DNA from: Gluconacetobacter entanii
Lineage (GTDB): Bacteria > Pseudomonadota > Alphaproteobacteria > Acetobacterales > Acetobacteraceae
Assembly (NCBI RefSeq): GCF_003206495.1
Contig: NZ_NKUF01000003.1
Span: 62,001-126,000 of the forward strand
Length of the DNA: 64,000 nucleotides
Reading direction: 5' to 3'
Part shown: positions 44,344 to 53,289 of the stretch, in pieces
How the letters are laid out: every line of letters begins with the position of its first letter
How positions within the stretch are numbered: the stretch's first letter is position 1
Made by a program: the position numbers and the translations under genes
The notes under the pieces: generated by a model
Database searches by the model: none
Seen by the model: the letters and a program-made list of their open reading frames with translations, nothing else
What the model was told of the DNA's origin: nothing

Positions 44344-45009
44344 TCAGGGCGGTGCATCCGTGTCCGTGCCGTCATGGGCGAGCGCCATGGTGATGTCGAG
44401 CGTTTCCTGATTGACCTGCGCGTCAAAGATGCGGTCCACGCTGACGGCGTCCTCGTGGTCTGCCATGTCCCCGAATTTCAGGTGTGGCCAGTCAATCCGG
44501 TCATGGGTCGCGCGCGTGACATCGAATGACAGCATGGGATGGGATATCAGCGCCCCCGACGGGCCGGGTGCGACATAATCCCACGTGAAGCGGCATCGCG
44601 CCGGGGCGCCTGTCTGTGTGAACAGGGCATGGACGAAGCCGGGGCTGATATCCGTCTGCAATGTGTTCATCAGGTAATGCGGCGTGCTGCGGATCAGGTC
44701 GGGCGTCAGGCGGGCGCTGAAGATGCCGGCGGCGATCATCTGCGGCATCTGCGTGGTAAAGCGCGCCTGGTCAATGGTGGCATGCACGGTGCAGTCATGC
44801 GCCGCATGGTCGATCCGTGCGCTGACCCCCCATGCCTGTGCGGTGGAATTGGGCGGCAGCAGCGCGGCGGGATAGGTCGCGGCATGGGCCACGACACCCG
44901 GCACCAGCATGGCCGTCGCCATCATGGCCATGCGGGCAGTCCCGCCGAATCGGGCGGCAGGAGATGTCCCTGAATGTTCGGATGGGAACAGAAACGAGCA
45001 AATTCGCAT
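44344..45009 (-). CDS. Hypothetical exported protein
   Basis: About 221 aa from ATG 45009, or 195 from ATG 44931. The segment MAMMATAMLVPGVVAHAATY looks like a signal peptide with cleavage after AHA, which would favour the later start, though neither has a clear ribosome site. The mature part has two cysteines (HDCTVHATID and ARCRFTWDY) that could form a disulfide. The end is acidic (HDGTDTDAPP). No family recognised. Upstream on the plus strand is the aldehyde dehydrogenase gene, so the pair is divergent. Confidence 0.6.
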   Translation of the reverse strand: MRICSFLFPSEHSGTSPAARFGGTARMAMMATAMLVPGVVAHAATYPAALLPPNSTAQAWGVSARIDHAAHDCTVHATIDQARFTTQMPQMIAAGIFSARLTPDLIRSTPHYLMNTLQTDISPGFVHALFTQTGAPARCRFTWDYVAPGPSGALISHPMLSFDVTRATHDRIDWPHLKFGDMADHEDAVSVDRIFDAQVNQETLDITMALAHDGTDTDAPP

Positions 45010-45226
45010 TAAATTTTTTCTTAAACTTTCGGGCAGGTTATCCGCACGGGACCGATTGTTGCGCCATGCCATGTCCAGAAATCCAGCATCCTGCAGGGAA
45101 AATCGCATGTCCGGATCATGGGCGCGCGCAGTGTTCGCAAGGGGGCGGCCTGTCCCCTGTGGCCATGTCCCGCACCGTCGGCGATGCGCTCTTTTCTTGG
45201 CTGTTTTGATGTGCCAAAGCGAAATC

Positions 45227-46615
45227 ATGGCATATATTACCACAAACCCCTATACCAACGAAGTGGTCGCCCGCTTCGCGGATCTTGACGACGCGCAGCT
45301 CGAGGCCCTCGTGACCCAGGCGGCCGACACGTTCGAGACATGGTCGCGCACCTCCTTTGCGGAGCGTCGCGCCATCATGAAAAAGGCTGCATCCCTGCTG
45401 CGCGAACAGGCGGACCAGTACGCCGCGCTCCTGACGCTGGAGATGGGCAAGCTTGCCCGCGAGGCACAGGGCGAGGTCAGGCTGTCGGCCGATATCCTCG
45501 ACTACTATGCCGACAATGCGGAGCGTTTCCTCGCCCCGGTCCCGCTGACGGAGGCGCAGACCGAGACCATGCGCCCGATGATCGTCAGCGACCCGATCGG
45601 GGTGCTGCTGGCGGTGGAGCCATGGAACTTCCCGTATTACCAGCTTGCGCGCGTCGCAGGCCCGCAACTGATGGCGGGCAATACGGTGGTCGTGAAACAT
45701 TCCTCCATCGTGCCGCAGTGCGCGGCTGCCTTTGACAGGCTGTTCCGCGATGCGGGCGCGCCGGATGGGGCCTATACCAACCTGTTCGCCACGCGCGACC
45801 AGCTTAACCGCCTGATCGAGGACCCGCGCATTGCCGCCGTGTGCCTGACGGGTGGCGAACGCTCCGGCGGTTCGGTGGCTTCCCGCGCGGGCAAGAGCCT
45901 GAAGAAGACGACGCTGGAACTTGGCGGGGCCGACGCGTTCATCGTGCTGGATGACGCGGACCTCGACAAGACGGTCAAATGGGCCGTCTGGGGCCGCCTG
46001 AACAATGGCGGGCAGTGCTGCGTGGCGTCCAAGCGCTTCATCGTCGCGGAGTCCATCGCCGATGCGTTCATCGCGAAGTTCAAGGAAGCACTGGACAAAC
46101 TGGTCGCGGGCGATCCGCGCGACCCGGCCACGACCCTGCCGCCGATGTCCTCCCAGGGGGCGGCCGACGAACTGAACGAGCAGGTCCGCCAGGCCGTCGC
46201 CCATGGTGCGCGCCCGCTTTATTGCGGGGCGGAAGTGCCGAAGCAGGGTGCGTTCGTCCGTGCGACCATCCTGACGGATGTGGCGCGTGACAATCCGGCC
46301 TACTTCCAGGAATTCTTTGGCCCCGTGGCCATGGTCTTCCGCGTGGGCAGCGATGAGGAAGCGATCGCGTTGGCGAATGATTCCGAATTCGGCCTTGGCG
46401 GTTCCGTCTTCACCCGTGACGAGAAGCGCGGCGTGGCGGTGGCCCGTCAGGTGCGCACCGGCATGGTGTTCATCAACCATCCGACCTGGACCGCCCCCGA
46501 ACTGCCGTTCGGCGGCATCAAGAAGTCGGGCTACGGGCGTGAACTTTCGGGCATGGGCATTGATGAATTCGTCAACAAGAAACTGATCAACGTCGTCAAT
46601 ATCGACGCCCCGTAA
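45227..46615 (+). CDS. NAD(P)-dependent succinate-semialdehyde dehydrogenase family protein
   Basis: A 462-aa aldehyde dehydrogenase oxidising an aldehyde, likely succinate semialdehyde, to the acid. Seen: VEPWNFPYYQLAR, CLTGGERSGGSVASRAGKSL, catalytic Glu in TLELGGADAF, catalytic Cys in NNGGQCCVASKR (C264/C265, the second aligning with the usual nucleophile), and the C-terminal PFGGIKKSGYGRELS. Resemblance is to the GabD2/Sad type. Start ATG 45227 (MAYITTNPYTNE); ATG 45209 is also in frame. No strong ribosome site. A strong hairpin follows the stop. Confidence 0.9.
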   Translation: MAYITTNPYTNEVVARFADLDDAQLEALVTQAADTFETWSRTSFAERRAIMKKAASLLREQADQYAALLTLEMGKLAREAQGEVRLSADILDYYADNAERFLAPVPLTEAQTETMRPMIVSDPIGVLLAVEPWNFPYYQLARVAGPQLMAGNTVVVKHSSIVPQCAAAFDRLFRDAGAPDGAYTNLFATRDQLNRLIEDPRIAAVCLTGGERSGGSVASRAGKSLKKTTLELGGADAFIVLDDADLDKTVKWAVWGRLNNGGQCCVASKRFIVAESIADAFIAKFKEALDKLVAGDPRDPATTLPPMSSQGAADELNEQVRQAVAHGARPLYCGAEVPKQGAFVRATILTDVARDNPAYFQEFFGPVAMVFRVGSDEEAIALANDSEFGLGGSVFTRDEKRGVAVARQVRTGMVFINHPTWTAPELPFGGIKKSGYGRELSGMGIDEFVNKKLINVVNIDAP

Positions 46616-47055
46616 TCGGGTGGCAGCAGCATAGGGCACGGACGCGACCCGCTTTCGTCCGTGCCCTGTCGCGCATGGTGGGCCGTCGCAGTCCGTTTCG
46701 CAGGCGTCATTAAGTAAAAGTAACAGCGCGGCATAAAAAAGACATAATATTCCACTTTTGGTTCACGCTTTCCAAAAGTATATCCGGGATGTTATTTTAA
46801 AATTCACATCAAAATATTGTTTTTCCGATTGAATGCTGTCCTGTGATAGGCAATATGCGTCGTCATGTCCGCTGGCATACAGGCCGCAAGGGCCGGCATC
46901 GCAGGGGGCATGGGTGGCAGGACGTGCGGACAGCATGCTCCGGGCGCCAGTGACGACAATAAGAATATGTACCGGAACCAGCAGGAAGGCGGGAGTAAGG
47001 CACACCCCCATGCTCCGCTTCGTTGGTCCAACCGGTCGCAGGAAGGCAGGATACC
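46616..47055. other. AT-rich intergenic region
   Basis: About 440 bp. After the hairpin, 46705-46850 is clearly AT-rich compared with the surroundings and may hold the promoter of the small gene at 47056. Short frames on both strands lack good start sites or conserved features, so none is called. Confidence 0.5.
46633..46667 (+). terminator. Hairpin after the aldehyde dehydrogenase gene
   Basis: Perfect 12-bp arms (AGGGCACGGACG/CGTCCGTGCCCT) with an 11-nt loop, 18 bp after the stop. No T-run follows, so the terminator role is probable but not certain. Confidence 0.6.
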
Positions 47056-47289
47056 ATGCTTGATTCACAGGTTATCGAGATAGACGGGATCTTCGTGGGC
47101 ACGGCGATCCTGGTGGACAGGAACCAGACCCATCGTTTCTATGCCACGCATGACAACGTACGTTCGCTGCACAACATGATCGTGCAGGACATGACGGCGC
47201 TGAAGCATCGCGTGGCGCAGACATTCCGGCGTATGGCGCGCTGTGACATGGGCGCACTTGGCCGCCTGCGTCCGCAGGGGCAGGCCTGA
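47056..47289 (+). CDS. Hypothetical small protein, 77 aa
   Basis: Unrecognised basic protein. A strong ribosome site (CAGGAAGGCAGGA) precedes ATG 47056. The sequence opens with beta-rich QVIEIDGIFVGTAILVDRNQ, continues HRFYATHDNVRSLHNMIVQD, and ends in a basic segment. No signal or membrane helix. Converges on ilvD with a repeat-A copy between. Confidence 0.65.
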   Translation: MLDSQVIEIDGIFVGTAILVDRNQTHRFYATHDNVRSLHNMIVQDMTALKHRVAQTFRRMARCDMGALGRLRPQGQA

Positions 47290-47308
47290 AGTATTCAGGG
47301 ATATAGGA

Positions 47309-47415
47309 GCCACTTTTTTCAGGAAAGTGGCGTCCTTTTGAAGCTTTTTGAAAAAAGCTTCACCAAAAACTTTTAATGAATAGAAGTTTTTTGGTTCTTT
47401 TTTTCAAAAAAGAAC
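47309..47415 (+). repeat. Repeat A, left-degraded copy plus a second hairpin
   Basis: 47309-47375: GCCACTTTTTTC...GTGGC hairpin, hairpin 2 (GAAGC...GCTTC) and the right arm CACCAAAAACTTTTA. Directly after it (47382-47415), AGAAGTTTTTTGG leads into an AT-rich hairpin GTTCTTTTTT/AAAAAAGAAC. It lies at the convergent junction of the 77-aa gene and ilvD. Confidence 0.78.
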
Positions 47416-47458
47416 AGCAGTGCCGCCGAACAGGAATGACCACGCCCGGCGGAACGCA

Positions 47459-49321
47459 TCAGCGGATGACGCGGCGACGCAACTGCGTCACGTCGCGCAC
47501 CGCCCCGTGCGAGGCGCTGGTAGTCAGCGCGGCATAGGCCTGCAGCGCGGTGGAAACGACACGATCGCGCCTGGGCTGCCATGCCTGTTCGTCGCGCTCT
47601 TCCATGCGGTCGCGGCGTGCGGCCATTTCGGCGTCCCCCACCGTGGTGCGCAGCACGCGCGCGGGGATGTCGATCTCGATGGTGTCGCCTTCCTCCAGCA
47701 GGCCGATCAGGCCGCCTTCCGCCGCCTCGGGGGAGATGTGGCCGATCGACAGGCCCGAACTGCCGCCCGAAAAGCGGCCATCGGTGATCAGGGCGCACTT
47801 TTCCGCCAGCCCCTTGGATTTCAGGTAGCTGGTGGGATAGAGCATTTCCTGCATGCCCGGACCGCCCTTCGGCCCTTCGTAACGGATGACGACGACATCG
47901 CCCGGCTTGATCCGGTCGCCAAGGATGGCGGACACGGCATCATCCTGGCTTTCGAAAATCCGCGCAGGCCCGGTGAAGGTCAGCAGGTTCGCCGCAACGC
48001 CCGCCGTCTTCACGATGGCCCCGTCCTCGGCAATGTTACCGAACAGGACGGCAAGGCCGCCGTCACGGCTGTAGGCATGCTCGCTGTCGCGGATGGCGCC
48101 CGCTGCCCGGTCGGTGTCGAGTTCGGTGTAGCGGCTGGCCTGCGAAAAGGCCTGCGTGGTGCGCACGCCACCGGGGGCGGCACGGAACAGGGTCTGCGCG
48201 GCCCCGTCCACGTCGGGGCTGCTGATGTCCCATTTCGCCAGCGCCGCGCGCAGGGTGGGGGCGTACACCGTCGGCACGTCGTCATGGATCAGGCCCATGC
48301 GCATCAGTTCGCCCATGATGGCGGGGATGCCGCCCGCGCGGTGCACGTCCTCCATATGGATGTCGGAGCGCGAGGGCGCGACCTTGCACAGGTTCGGCAC
48401 CCGGCGCGACAGGCGGTCGATGTCGGCCATGGTGAAGGGCACCTTGCCCTCATGCGCGGCCGCCAGCAGGTGCAGCACCGTGTTGGTCGATCCCCCCATC
48501 GCGATATCGACGGACATCGCGTTTTCAAAGGCGGGCAGCGTGGCGATGCCGCGCGGCAGGGCGGTGGCGTCGTCACGTTCGTACCACTGCCGCGCCAGTT
48601 CGACGATGCGATGCCCGGCCTGCACGAACAGGTCGCGCCGGTCGGCATGGGTGGCCAGCAGGCTGCCATTGCCGGGCAGGGCAAGGCCCAGCGCCTCGGT
48701 CAGGCAGTTCATGGAATTGGCGGTGAACATGCCGGAGCACGACCCGCAGGTGGGGCAGGCGGAGCGTTCGATCTGCTGCGACTGGTCATCGCTGACGCGG
48801 CTATCGGCGGCCGCGACCATCGAACTGATCAGGTCAACGCGACGCTCCACGCCTTCGTTCAGGATCTTCCCCGCTTCCATCGGCCCGCCGGAGACGAAGA
48901 TCGTGGGGATGTTCAGCCGCATCGCCGCCATCAGCATGCCCGGCGTGATCTTGTCACAGTTGCTGATGCACACCAGCGCATCGGCGCAGTGGGCGTTGAC
49001 CATGTATTCCACGGCGTCCGCAATCAGTTCGCGCGACGGCAGGCTGTAGAGCATGCCGCCATGGCCCATGGCGATCCCGTCATCGACGGCGATGGTGTTG
49101 AATTCCCGCGCGACGCCGCCGGCTTCGGCCACGGCGCCCGCGACCAGTTGGCCCAGGTCCTTGAGGTGGACATGCCCCGGCACGAATTGCGTGAACGAAT
49201 TGGCCACCGCGATGATCGGCTTGCCGAAATCCTGGTCCTGCATGCCGGTCGCACGCCACAGGCTGCGCGCACCGGCCATGTTGCGGCCATGTGTCGTGGT
49301 GCGGGAACGATAGGCAGGCAT
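47459..49321 (-). CDS. ilvD: Dihydroxy-acid dehydratase
   Basis: Fe-S dehydratase of valine, leucine and isoleucine synthesis. It is 620 aa, the long E. coli-like type. Motifs: [53 protein letters not shown] with a cluster cysteine, [19 protein letters not shown], and [20 protein letters not shown]-type active-site segment (GRFSGGSSG). Start ATG 49321 has AGAAAGG upstream. No attenuator leader peptide rich in branched-chain residues was found upstream. It is divergent from the AsmA-like gene. Confidence 0.97.
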   Translation of the reverse strand: MPAYRSRTTTHGRNMAGARSLWRATGMQDQDFGKPIIAVANSFTQFVPGHVHLKDLGQLVAGAVAEAGGVAREFNTIAVDDGIAMGHGGMLYSLPSRELIADAVEYMVNAHCADALVCISNCDKITPGMLMAAMRLNIPTIFVSGGPMEAGKILNEGVERRVDLISSMVAAADSRVSDDQSQQIERSACPTCGSCSGMFTANSMNCLTEALGLALPGNGSLLATHADRRDLFVQAGHRIVELARQWYERDDATALPRGIATLPAFENAMSVDIAMGGSTNTVLHLLAAAHEGKVPFTMADIDRLSRRVPNLCKVAPSRSDIHMEDVHRAGGIPAIMGELMRMGLIHDDVPTVYAPTLRAALAKWDISSPDVDGAAQTLFRAAPGGVRTTQAFSQASRYTELDTDRAAGAIRDSEHAYSRDGGLAVLFGNIAEDGAIVKTAGVAANLLTFTGPARIFESQDDAVSAILGDRIKPGDVVVIRYEGPKGGPGMQEMLYPTSYLKSKGLAEKCALITDGRFSGGSSGLSIGHISPEAAEGGLIGLLEEGDTIEIDIPARVLRTTVGDAEMAARRDRMEERDEQAWQPRRDRVVSTALQAYAALTTSASHGAVRDVTQLRRRVIR

Positions 49322-49541
49322 CGGTAAACCTTTCTGCGGTAACTGGGACAGCCAGTGATGATATGGGTATGACTACACGGCAATTACAGGACCGCATCCT
49401 TCCACGCCACCCCGTTGTTTCGCCCATGCGGGTTCCCCATGCCGGGGTCATGCAGGGCCATGGGGACGGGGGATGCGGGACGCGGGTCGAAACTTCGTGC
49501 AATGGCAGGCGTTTCGCATCAATCCGGAAGAAAGGGCAGGC

Positions 49542-51776
49542 ATGACCGAGACAGGCAGGGGAATCGTACGCAGGCAGGATCCCCCACCACGCAAGGGACG
49601 CGCGGTTCCGCCCGTGCGCGCGATCGTGGCGGGTACGCTGTGTGTCGCGGTGCTTGCGCTGGTGATCCTGTGGTCATGGGACTGGTTCATTCCGCTGGTG
49701 GAGCGCAGGGCGGGGGCCGCGATCCATCGCAGGGTCACGATCGCGCACCTGCATGTCCATCCCGGCCGGGTCATTACGATCGGGGCCGATGATGTTCGGA
49801 TCGAACAGCCCGAGGGCTTTGGCGACCTGCCGCCACTTGCCACCGTGCGGCGGCTTGACGTCGCCATCCGCTGGTGGCCGCTGCTGTCGGGTGGTGGGCT
49901 GGACCTGCCGCTGATCGCGCTCGACACCCCGGTCGTGGAACTCCGCGAACGCGCGGATGGCAGCACGAATTACGATTTTTCCGATCCCAAGGCGACCCCG
50001 GCGACACAGCAGGCGAGGGTAAGGAAAGCGGACGCGAAGCACCCCGCGCCGCAGGACGCCACGGCAGCAAAGGACACATCGGCCGCCACCAATGATGCCA
50101 CCACGACGATGCCGCGCATCGGTGCGATACGGATCGCCAGCGGGCAACTGCATGTCGCGCATGCCAGGCTGCATACCGACATGCGCGGCGAGGTCCATAC
50201 GACCGACGCCACGGACAAGGAGGATGCACGCCTGCTGATGGATGCAAAGGGCACCTATGTCGGGCAGGCGATCGTCGGCCATTTTTCCGGCGGGACGCTG
50301 GTTTCGCTACAGGACCGCACGCAGCCCTATCCGGTTGACCTCGACATCCGCCATGGCGCGACCCGCCTGACGCTGCGCGGGACGGTGGATGATCCCCTGA
50401 CCCTTGCCGGGGCGCGGTTGCGGCTGTCGCTGGCGGGGCCGGACATGTCGCTGCTCTATCCGCTGACGGGGGTGGTCATCCCGCAGACCCCGCCCTATCG
50501 CGTGGTGGGGAACCTTGATTACAGCGCGGCGCATGTCCGTTTCCGTGACCTTGACGGGCATGTCGGCTCCAGCGACCTTGGCGGTGACCTGTCGATCGAC
50601 CCGCACCAAGCGGTGCCGTTCGTGGATGCGGAACTACATTCGCGGCGTGTGGACCTTGCCGACCTTGGCGGGTTCTTTGGCGCGACGCCGGGGGACAGAC
50701 CTTCCACCGCGCAGCAGCAGGCCGAAGCCCGCGCCCATGCCAACAGCAACGCCGTCCTGCCCAGCACGCCGATCAACATGCCGAAGCTGCGTGCGACGAA
50801 TGTCCATTTCGCCTATCACGGGGACCATATCGAAAACCGCCATACGCCATTGGACAATATCGACGTGCTGGCCGATATCCGCGATGGCGTGATTGATGTC
50901 CATCACCTGAATTTCGCGGTGGGGTCGGGCACGCTGGCCAGTAATGGCACGTTCACGCCCCATGGTGACGCGGTGGAGGCGCAGATCGGGATCGACCTTG
51001 TGCGCATCAACCTTTCGCGCCTGATGCAGGCCGCGGGCAAGTTCGAGGGCAATGGCGTCTTTGGCGGGCATCTGGCGATCCATGGCACCGGCACGTCCCT
51101 GGCCGGTATCGTCGCCAATGGCGATGGCGGCATGACGGTCGCGCTGGATCAGGGGGGCGATATCTCCGCCGTGCTGCCGGACCTGCTGGGACTGGAACTT
51201 GGCAAGGCGCTGCTGTCGATCCTTGGCCTGCCGGGCAAGACGGACCTGAAATGCATGATCGCGGACATGCCGTTGCGCCAGGGCATACTGGATACGCGCA
51301 CCTTCCTGATCGAGACGGGGGATACCCGCACGGTTGGCAAGGGGAGCCTCGATTTCCGCAACAACACGATCGATTACGCGCTGATGACGGATTCACGGCA
51401 TTTCGCGGTGGGGTCCTTTCCGGGGACGCTGCATATCACGGGACTGCTGAAGAAACCGTCCATCACGCCGAGCACGGAGACGATCGCGCGGGCGGTGGGA
51501 TCCGTCCTGCTCGGCGTGGTGACGCCGGTGGCCCTGCTGCCAACGATCGAGGCCGGGGTGGGCAAGCAGTCGCTGTGTGCGCAGGCCATCCGGGATATGC
51601 AGAATAACCCCGCATCCGGTCAGGCACCGATTGCGGGACGGCCGCAGCCACGCCGCCATCATGGTGCCGCCCGTCATGGCAAAGCCGCACAGGCCACGGG
51701 GGCAGGGCAGTTGAGTGCCGCTGAACGCGCCCGGATCCGGTCGGTCTGGGCCGCGCGCATGAAGGCGTCGCACTGA
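49542..51776 (+). CDS. AsmA-family membrane-anchored protein, 744 aa
   Basis: Inner-membrane protein with one N-terminal helix (about 25-45, AIVAGTLCVAVLALVILWSW) and a large periplasmic part. The AsmA N-terminal pattern (VERRAGAAIHRRVTIAHLHV, RVITIGADDVRIEQP) and the C-terminal AsmA-like block (GVFGGHLAIHGTGTSLAGIV, LDFRNNTIDYALMTDS, LHITGLLKKPSI) are present. A low-complexity Ala/Thr stretch lies near 180-210. AsmA-like proteins act in outer-membrane biogenesis and lipid transport. Start ATG 49542 follows GAAAGGGCAGG. tRNA-Thr lies about 140 bp downstream. Confidence 0.88.
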   Translation: MTETGRGIVRRQDPPPRKGRAVPPVRAIVAGTLCVAVLALVILWSWDWFIPLVERRAGAAIHRRVTIAHLHVHPGRVITIGADDVRIEQPEGFGDLPPLATVRRLDVAIRWWPLLSGGGLDLPLIALDTPVVELRERADGSTNYDFSDPKATPATQQARVRKADAKHPAPQDATAAKDTSAATNDATTTMPRIGAIRIASGQLHVAHARLHTDMRGEVHTTDATDKEDARLLMDAKGTYVGQAIVGHFSGGTLVSLQDRTQPYPVDLDIRHGATRLTLRGTVDDPLTLAGARLRLSLAGPDMSLLYPLTGVVIPQTPPYRVVGNLDYSAAHVRFRDLDGHVGSSDLGGDLSIDPHQAVPFVDAELHSRRVDLADLGGFFGATPGDRPSTAQQQAEARAHANSNAVLPSTPINMPKLRATNVHFAYHGDHIENRHTPLDNIDVLADIRDGVIDVHHLNFAVGSGTLASNGTFTPHGDAVEAQIGIDLVRINLSRLMQAAGKFEGNGVFGGHLAIHGTGTSLAGIVANGDGGMTVALDQGGDISAVLPDLLGLELGKALLSILGLPGKTDLKCMIADMPLRQGILDTRTFLIETGDTRTVGKGSLDFRNNTIDYALMTDSRHFAVGSFPGTLHITGLLKKPSITPSTETIARAVGSVLLGVVTPVALLPTIEAGVGKQSLCAQAIRDMQNNPASGQAPIAGRPQPRRHHGAARHGKAAQATGAGQLSAAERARIRSVWAARMKASH

Positions 51777-51916
51777 TGCGTGGTGGGGTGGAATCCCCGC
51801 TTGACCATGCGGGGGGATATGGGCAAAAGAAAAACCATGGCCCCATGGCGGGCCGGGGATGGGGCTTTCCATGGCCCGTTTCCTCCAGAAGCCGCCTCCT
51901 TCCAAAGGGGCCAGTT

Positions 51917-51991
51917 GCCGGGTTAGCACAGTGGTAGTGCAGCGGTTTTGTAAACCGAAGGCCGGGGGTTCAAATCCCTCACCCGGCACCA
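51917..51991 (+). tRNA. tRNA-Thr (TGT)
   Basis: Seventy-five bases with encoded CCA. Acceptor GCCGGGT/ACCCGGC pairs fully; anticodon loop TTTGTAA gives TGT; T-arm GGTTCAAATCC. The outermost anticodon-stem pair is a G-A mismatch. Confidence 0.95.
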
Positions 51992-52135
51992 GATTTTTTT
52001 GTTAAAACAAGATGTTGGAAGTGACGCACGGGGCGCATGCATTGCACATGACCCCGGCAAAAAGCCGTCATGGCAGCAACATGCCAGCAGTCGTGCATGA
52101 CAGGGACGGCTGTAAACCGGCCCCATGATGATGAA

Positions 52136-52218
52136 CAGAAGTTTTTGGGTGCCGCCTTTTTCCAAAAAGGCGGCGTCTTCTGAAGCTTTTTGGAAAAAGC
52201 TTCACCAAAAACTTCTTT
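52136..52218 (+). repeat. Repeat A, full copy (83 bp)
   Basis: Arms AGAAGTTTTTGGG/CACCAAAAACTTC, hairpin 1 perfect (GCCGCCTTTTT...AAAAAGGCGGC), hairpin 2 perfect (GAAGCTTTTT...AAAAAGCTTC). It is the best-preserved copy. It lies between tRNA-Thr and the DsbA-like gene in a 343-bp gap (51992-52334) that shows no other feature. Confidence 0.88.
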
Positions 52219-52334
52219 GAATTTCACGATGTTTCATGGGCAGGCTTTTGGTTGGCGGGAACAGGCGGTAAAAAAAGTCGCGTGCCTGATCGGTGCGCCA
52301 TCGGACACGTCCAGAACATTAGGGAGTCCCACAT

Positions 52335-52898
52335 ATGTCAGGTCCATCCACGCCCTATCATGTCGATCCCCTTGTCTGGGGGCATGGCCCCCGGGTGTTC
52401 GAGATTTTCGTGGAGCCAACATGCCCGTTCTCGGTCCGGGCGCTTGGCAAGCTTGATGCGCTGCTGCGGCAGGCGGGGGAAGACCGGATCACGATCAAGA
52501 TCCGGTTCCAGTCCCAGCCATGGCACATGTTTTCGGGCGTGATCGTGCGGGCCATCCTCGCCGCCTCCACGCTGGAAGGGGGCAAGGAAACGGCGCGCAG
52601 GGTCATGGATGCCGTTGGCGCGCATCGCGAGGAGTTCGAGTTCACCAATCATTGCGCCGGCCCCAACATGGATGCCACGCCCAACGACATCATCCGGCGC
52701 ATGGAACAGTATAGCGGCGTCGCGCTGGCGCAGGCCTTTGCCGTGCCGGAGTTGCAGAAGGCCATCAAATGGCACTGCAAATACGCACGGCAGAACGGCA
52801 TCCATGTCTCGCCCACCTTCATGGTCGATGGCCTGATTGATCCTGCGATCAGCAGTGGGGATACGGTGGAGGCATGGATGGAGCGGATTTTCGCCTGA
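52335..52898 (+). CDS. DsbA-family thioredoxin-fold protein, CPFS active site
   Basis: A 187-aa protein of the DsbA/2-hydroxychromene isomerase-like fold. The active-site motif is EPTCPFSVR (C30-P-F-S33), so the second cysteine is replaced by serine. The cis-Pro loop is HVSPTFMVDG. A helical insert runs from about 60 to 150. No signal peptide is seen, so it is probably cytoplasmic. A monothiol site suggests reductase, glutathione-linked or isomerase activity rather than disulfide formation. Start ATG 52335 follows AGGGAG. Confidence 0.82.
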   Translation: MSGPSTPYHVDPLVWGHGPRVFEIFVEPTCPFSVRALGKLDALLRQAGEDRITIKIRFQSQPWHMFSGVIVRAILAASTLEGGKETARRVMDAVGAHREEFEFTNHCAGPNMDATPNDIIRRMEQYSGVALAQAFAVPELQKAIKWHCKYARQNGIHVSPTFMVDGLIDPAISSGDTVEAWMERIFA

Positions 52899-52932
52899 TC
52901 CTGCATCCCGCCTGTCTGCCAGATGAAAGATC

Positions 52933-52957
52933 TGGTGAAGCTTTTTTCAAAAATGGT
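52933..52957 (-). repeat. Repeat A fragment in a 391-bp gap
   Basis: TGGTGAAGCTTTTTTCAAAAA only, the left part of hairpin 2. It lies at the convergent junction of the DsbA-like gene and the lytic transglycosylase gene. The rest of 52899-53289 is AT-richer than average; I see nothing coding in it. Confidence 0.65.
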
Positions 52958-53289
52958 TCATGGGGAGCATCATGCTGCATGCATCTCATGAACTTTCGGG
53001 GATTTTCTGGCCGGGGTAGGGGCGCAGAGAGATGCTGCTGTTGTCGAAGATGGTGCGGCCCTGATCTGACCGGGTTGATGGCAGGTAGGCGGAGGTTCCA
53101 GTATCTTGACCGCTTTCTGGTAATCGCTGGGGGCGGATGCAGGCCGTCATCCGCACGAAGATGCACAGAAAAATAGCATGATAAAAATTGGAATTTATTC
53201 CCGACATGCAGATTAAAGCAAAGGCCTGCCTGTTCCATCGGGCAGGAATTCCCGGGGCGCCAGAAAACTCCTGAAAGGATGTGCCTTCT

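Noticed and set aside
45227-45252. ATATTACCACAA at the start of the aldehyde dehydrogenase gene, identical to half of the dyad at 41166
   Set aside because: It is coding sequence (MAYITTN) and lacks the second arm, so I take it as chance.
46763-47068. 101-codon minus-strand frame in the gap before the 77-aa gene
   Set aside because: No ribosome site, it overlaps the likely promoter and ribosome site of the plus-strand small gene, and the sequence shows no protein-like pattern.
47420-49327. 635-codon plus-strand frame over ilvD
   Set aside because: The minus strand encodes an intact dihydroxy-acid dehydratase with all motifs; the plus frame has none.
49322-49541. Possible attenuator leader peptide before ilvD
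   Set aside because: No minus-strand short frame rich in Leu, Ile or Val followed by alternative hairpins was found.
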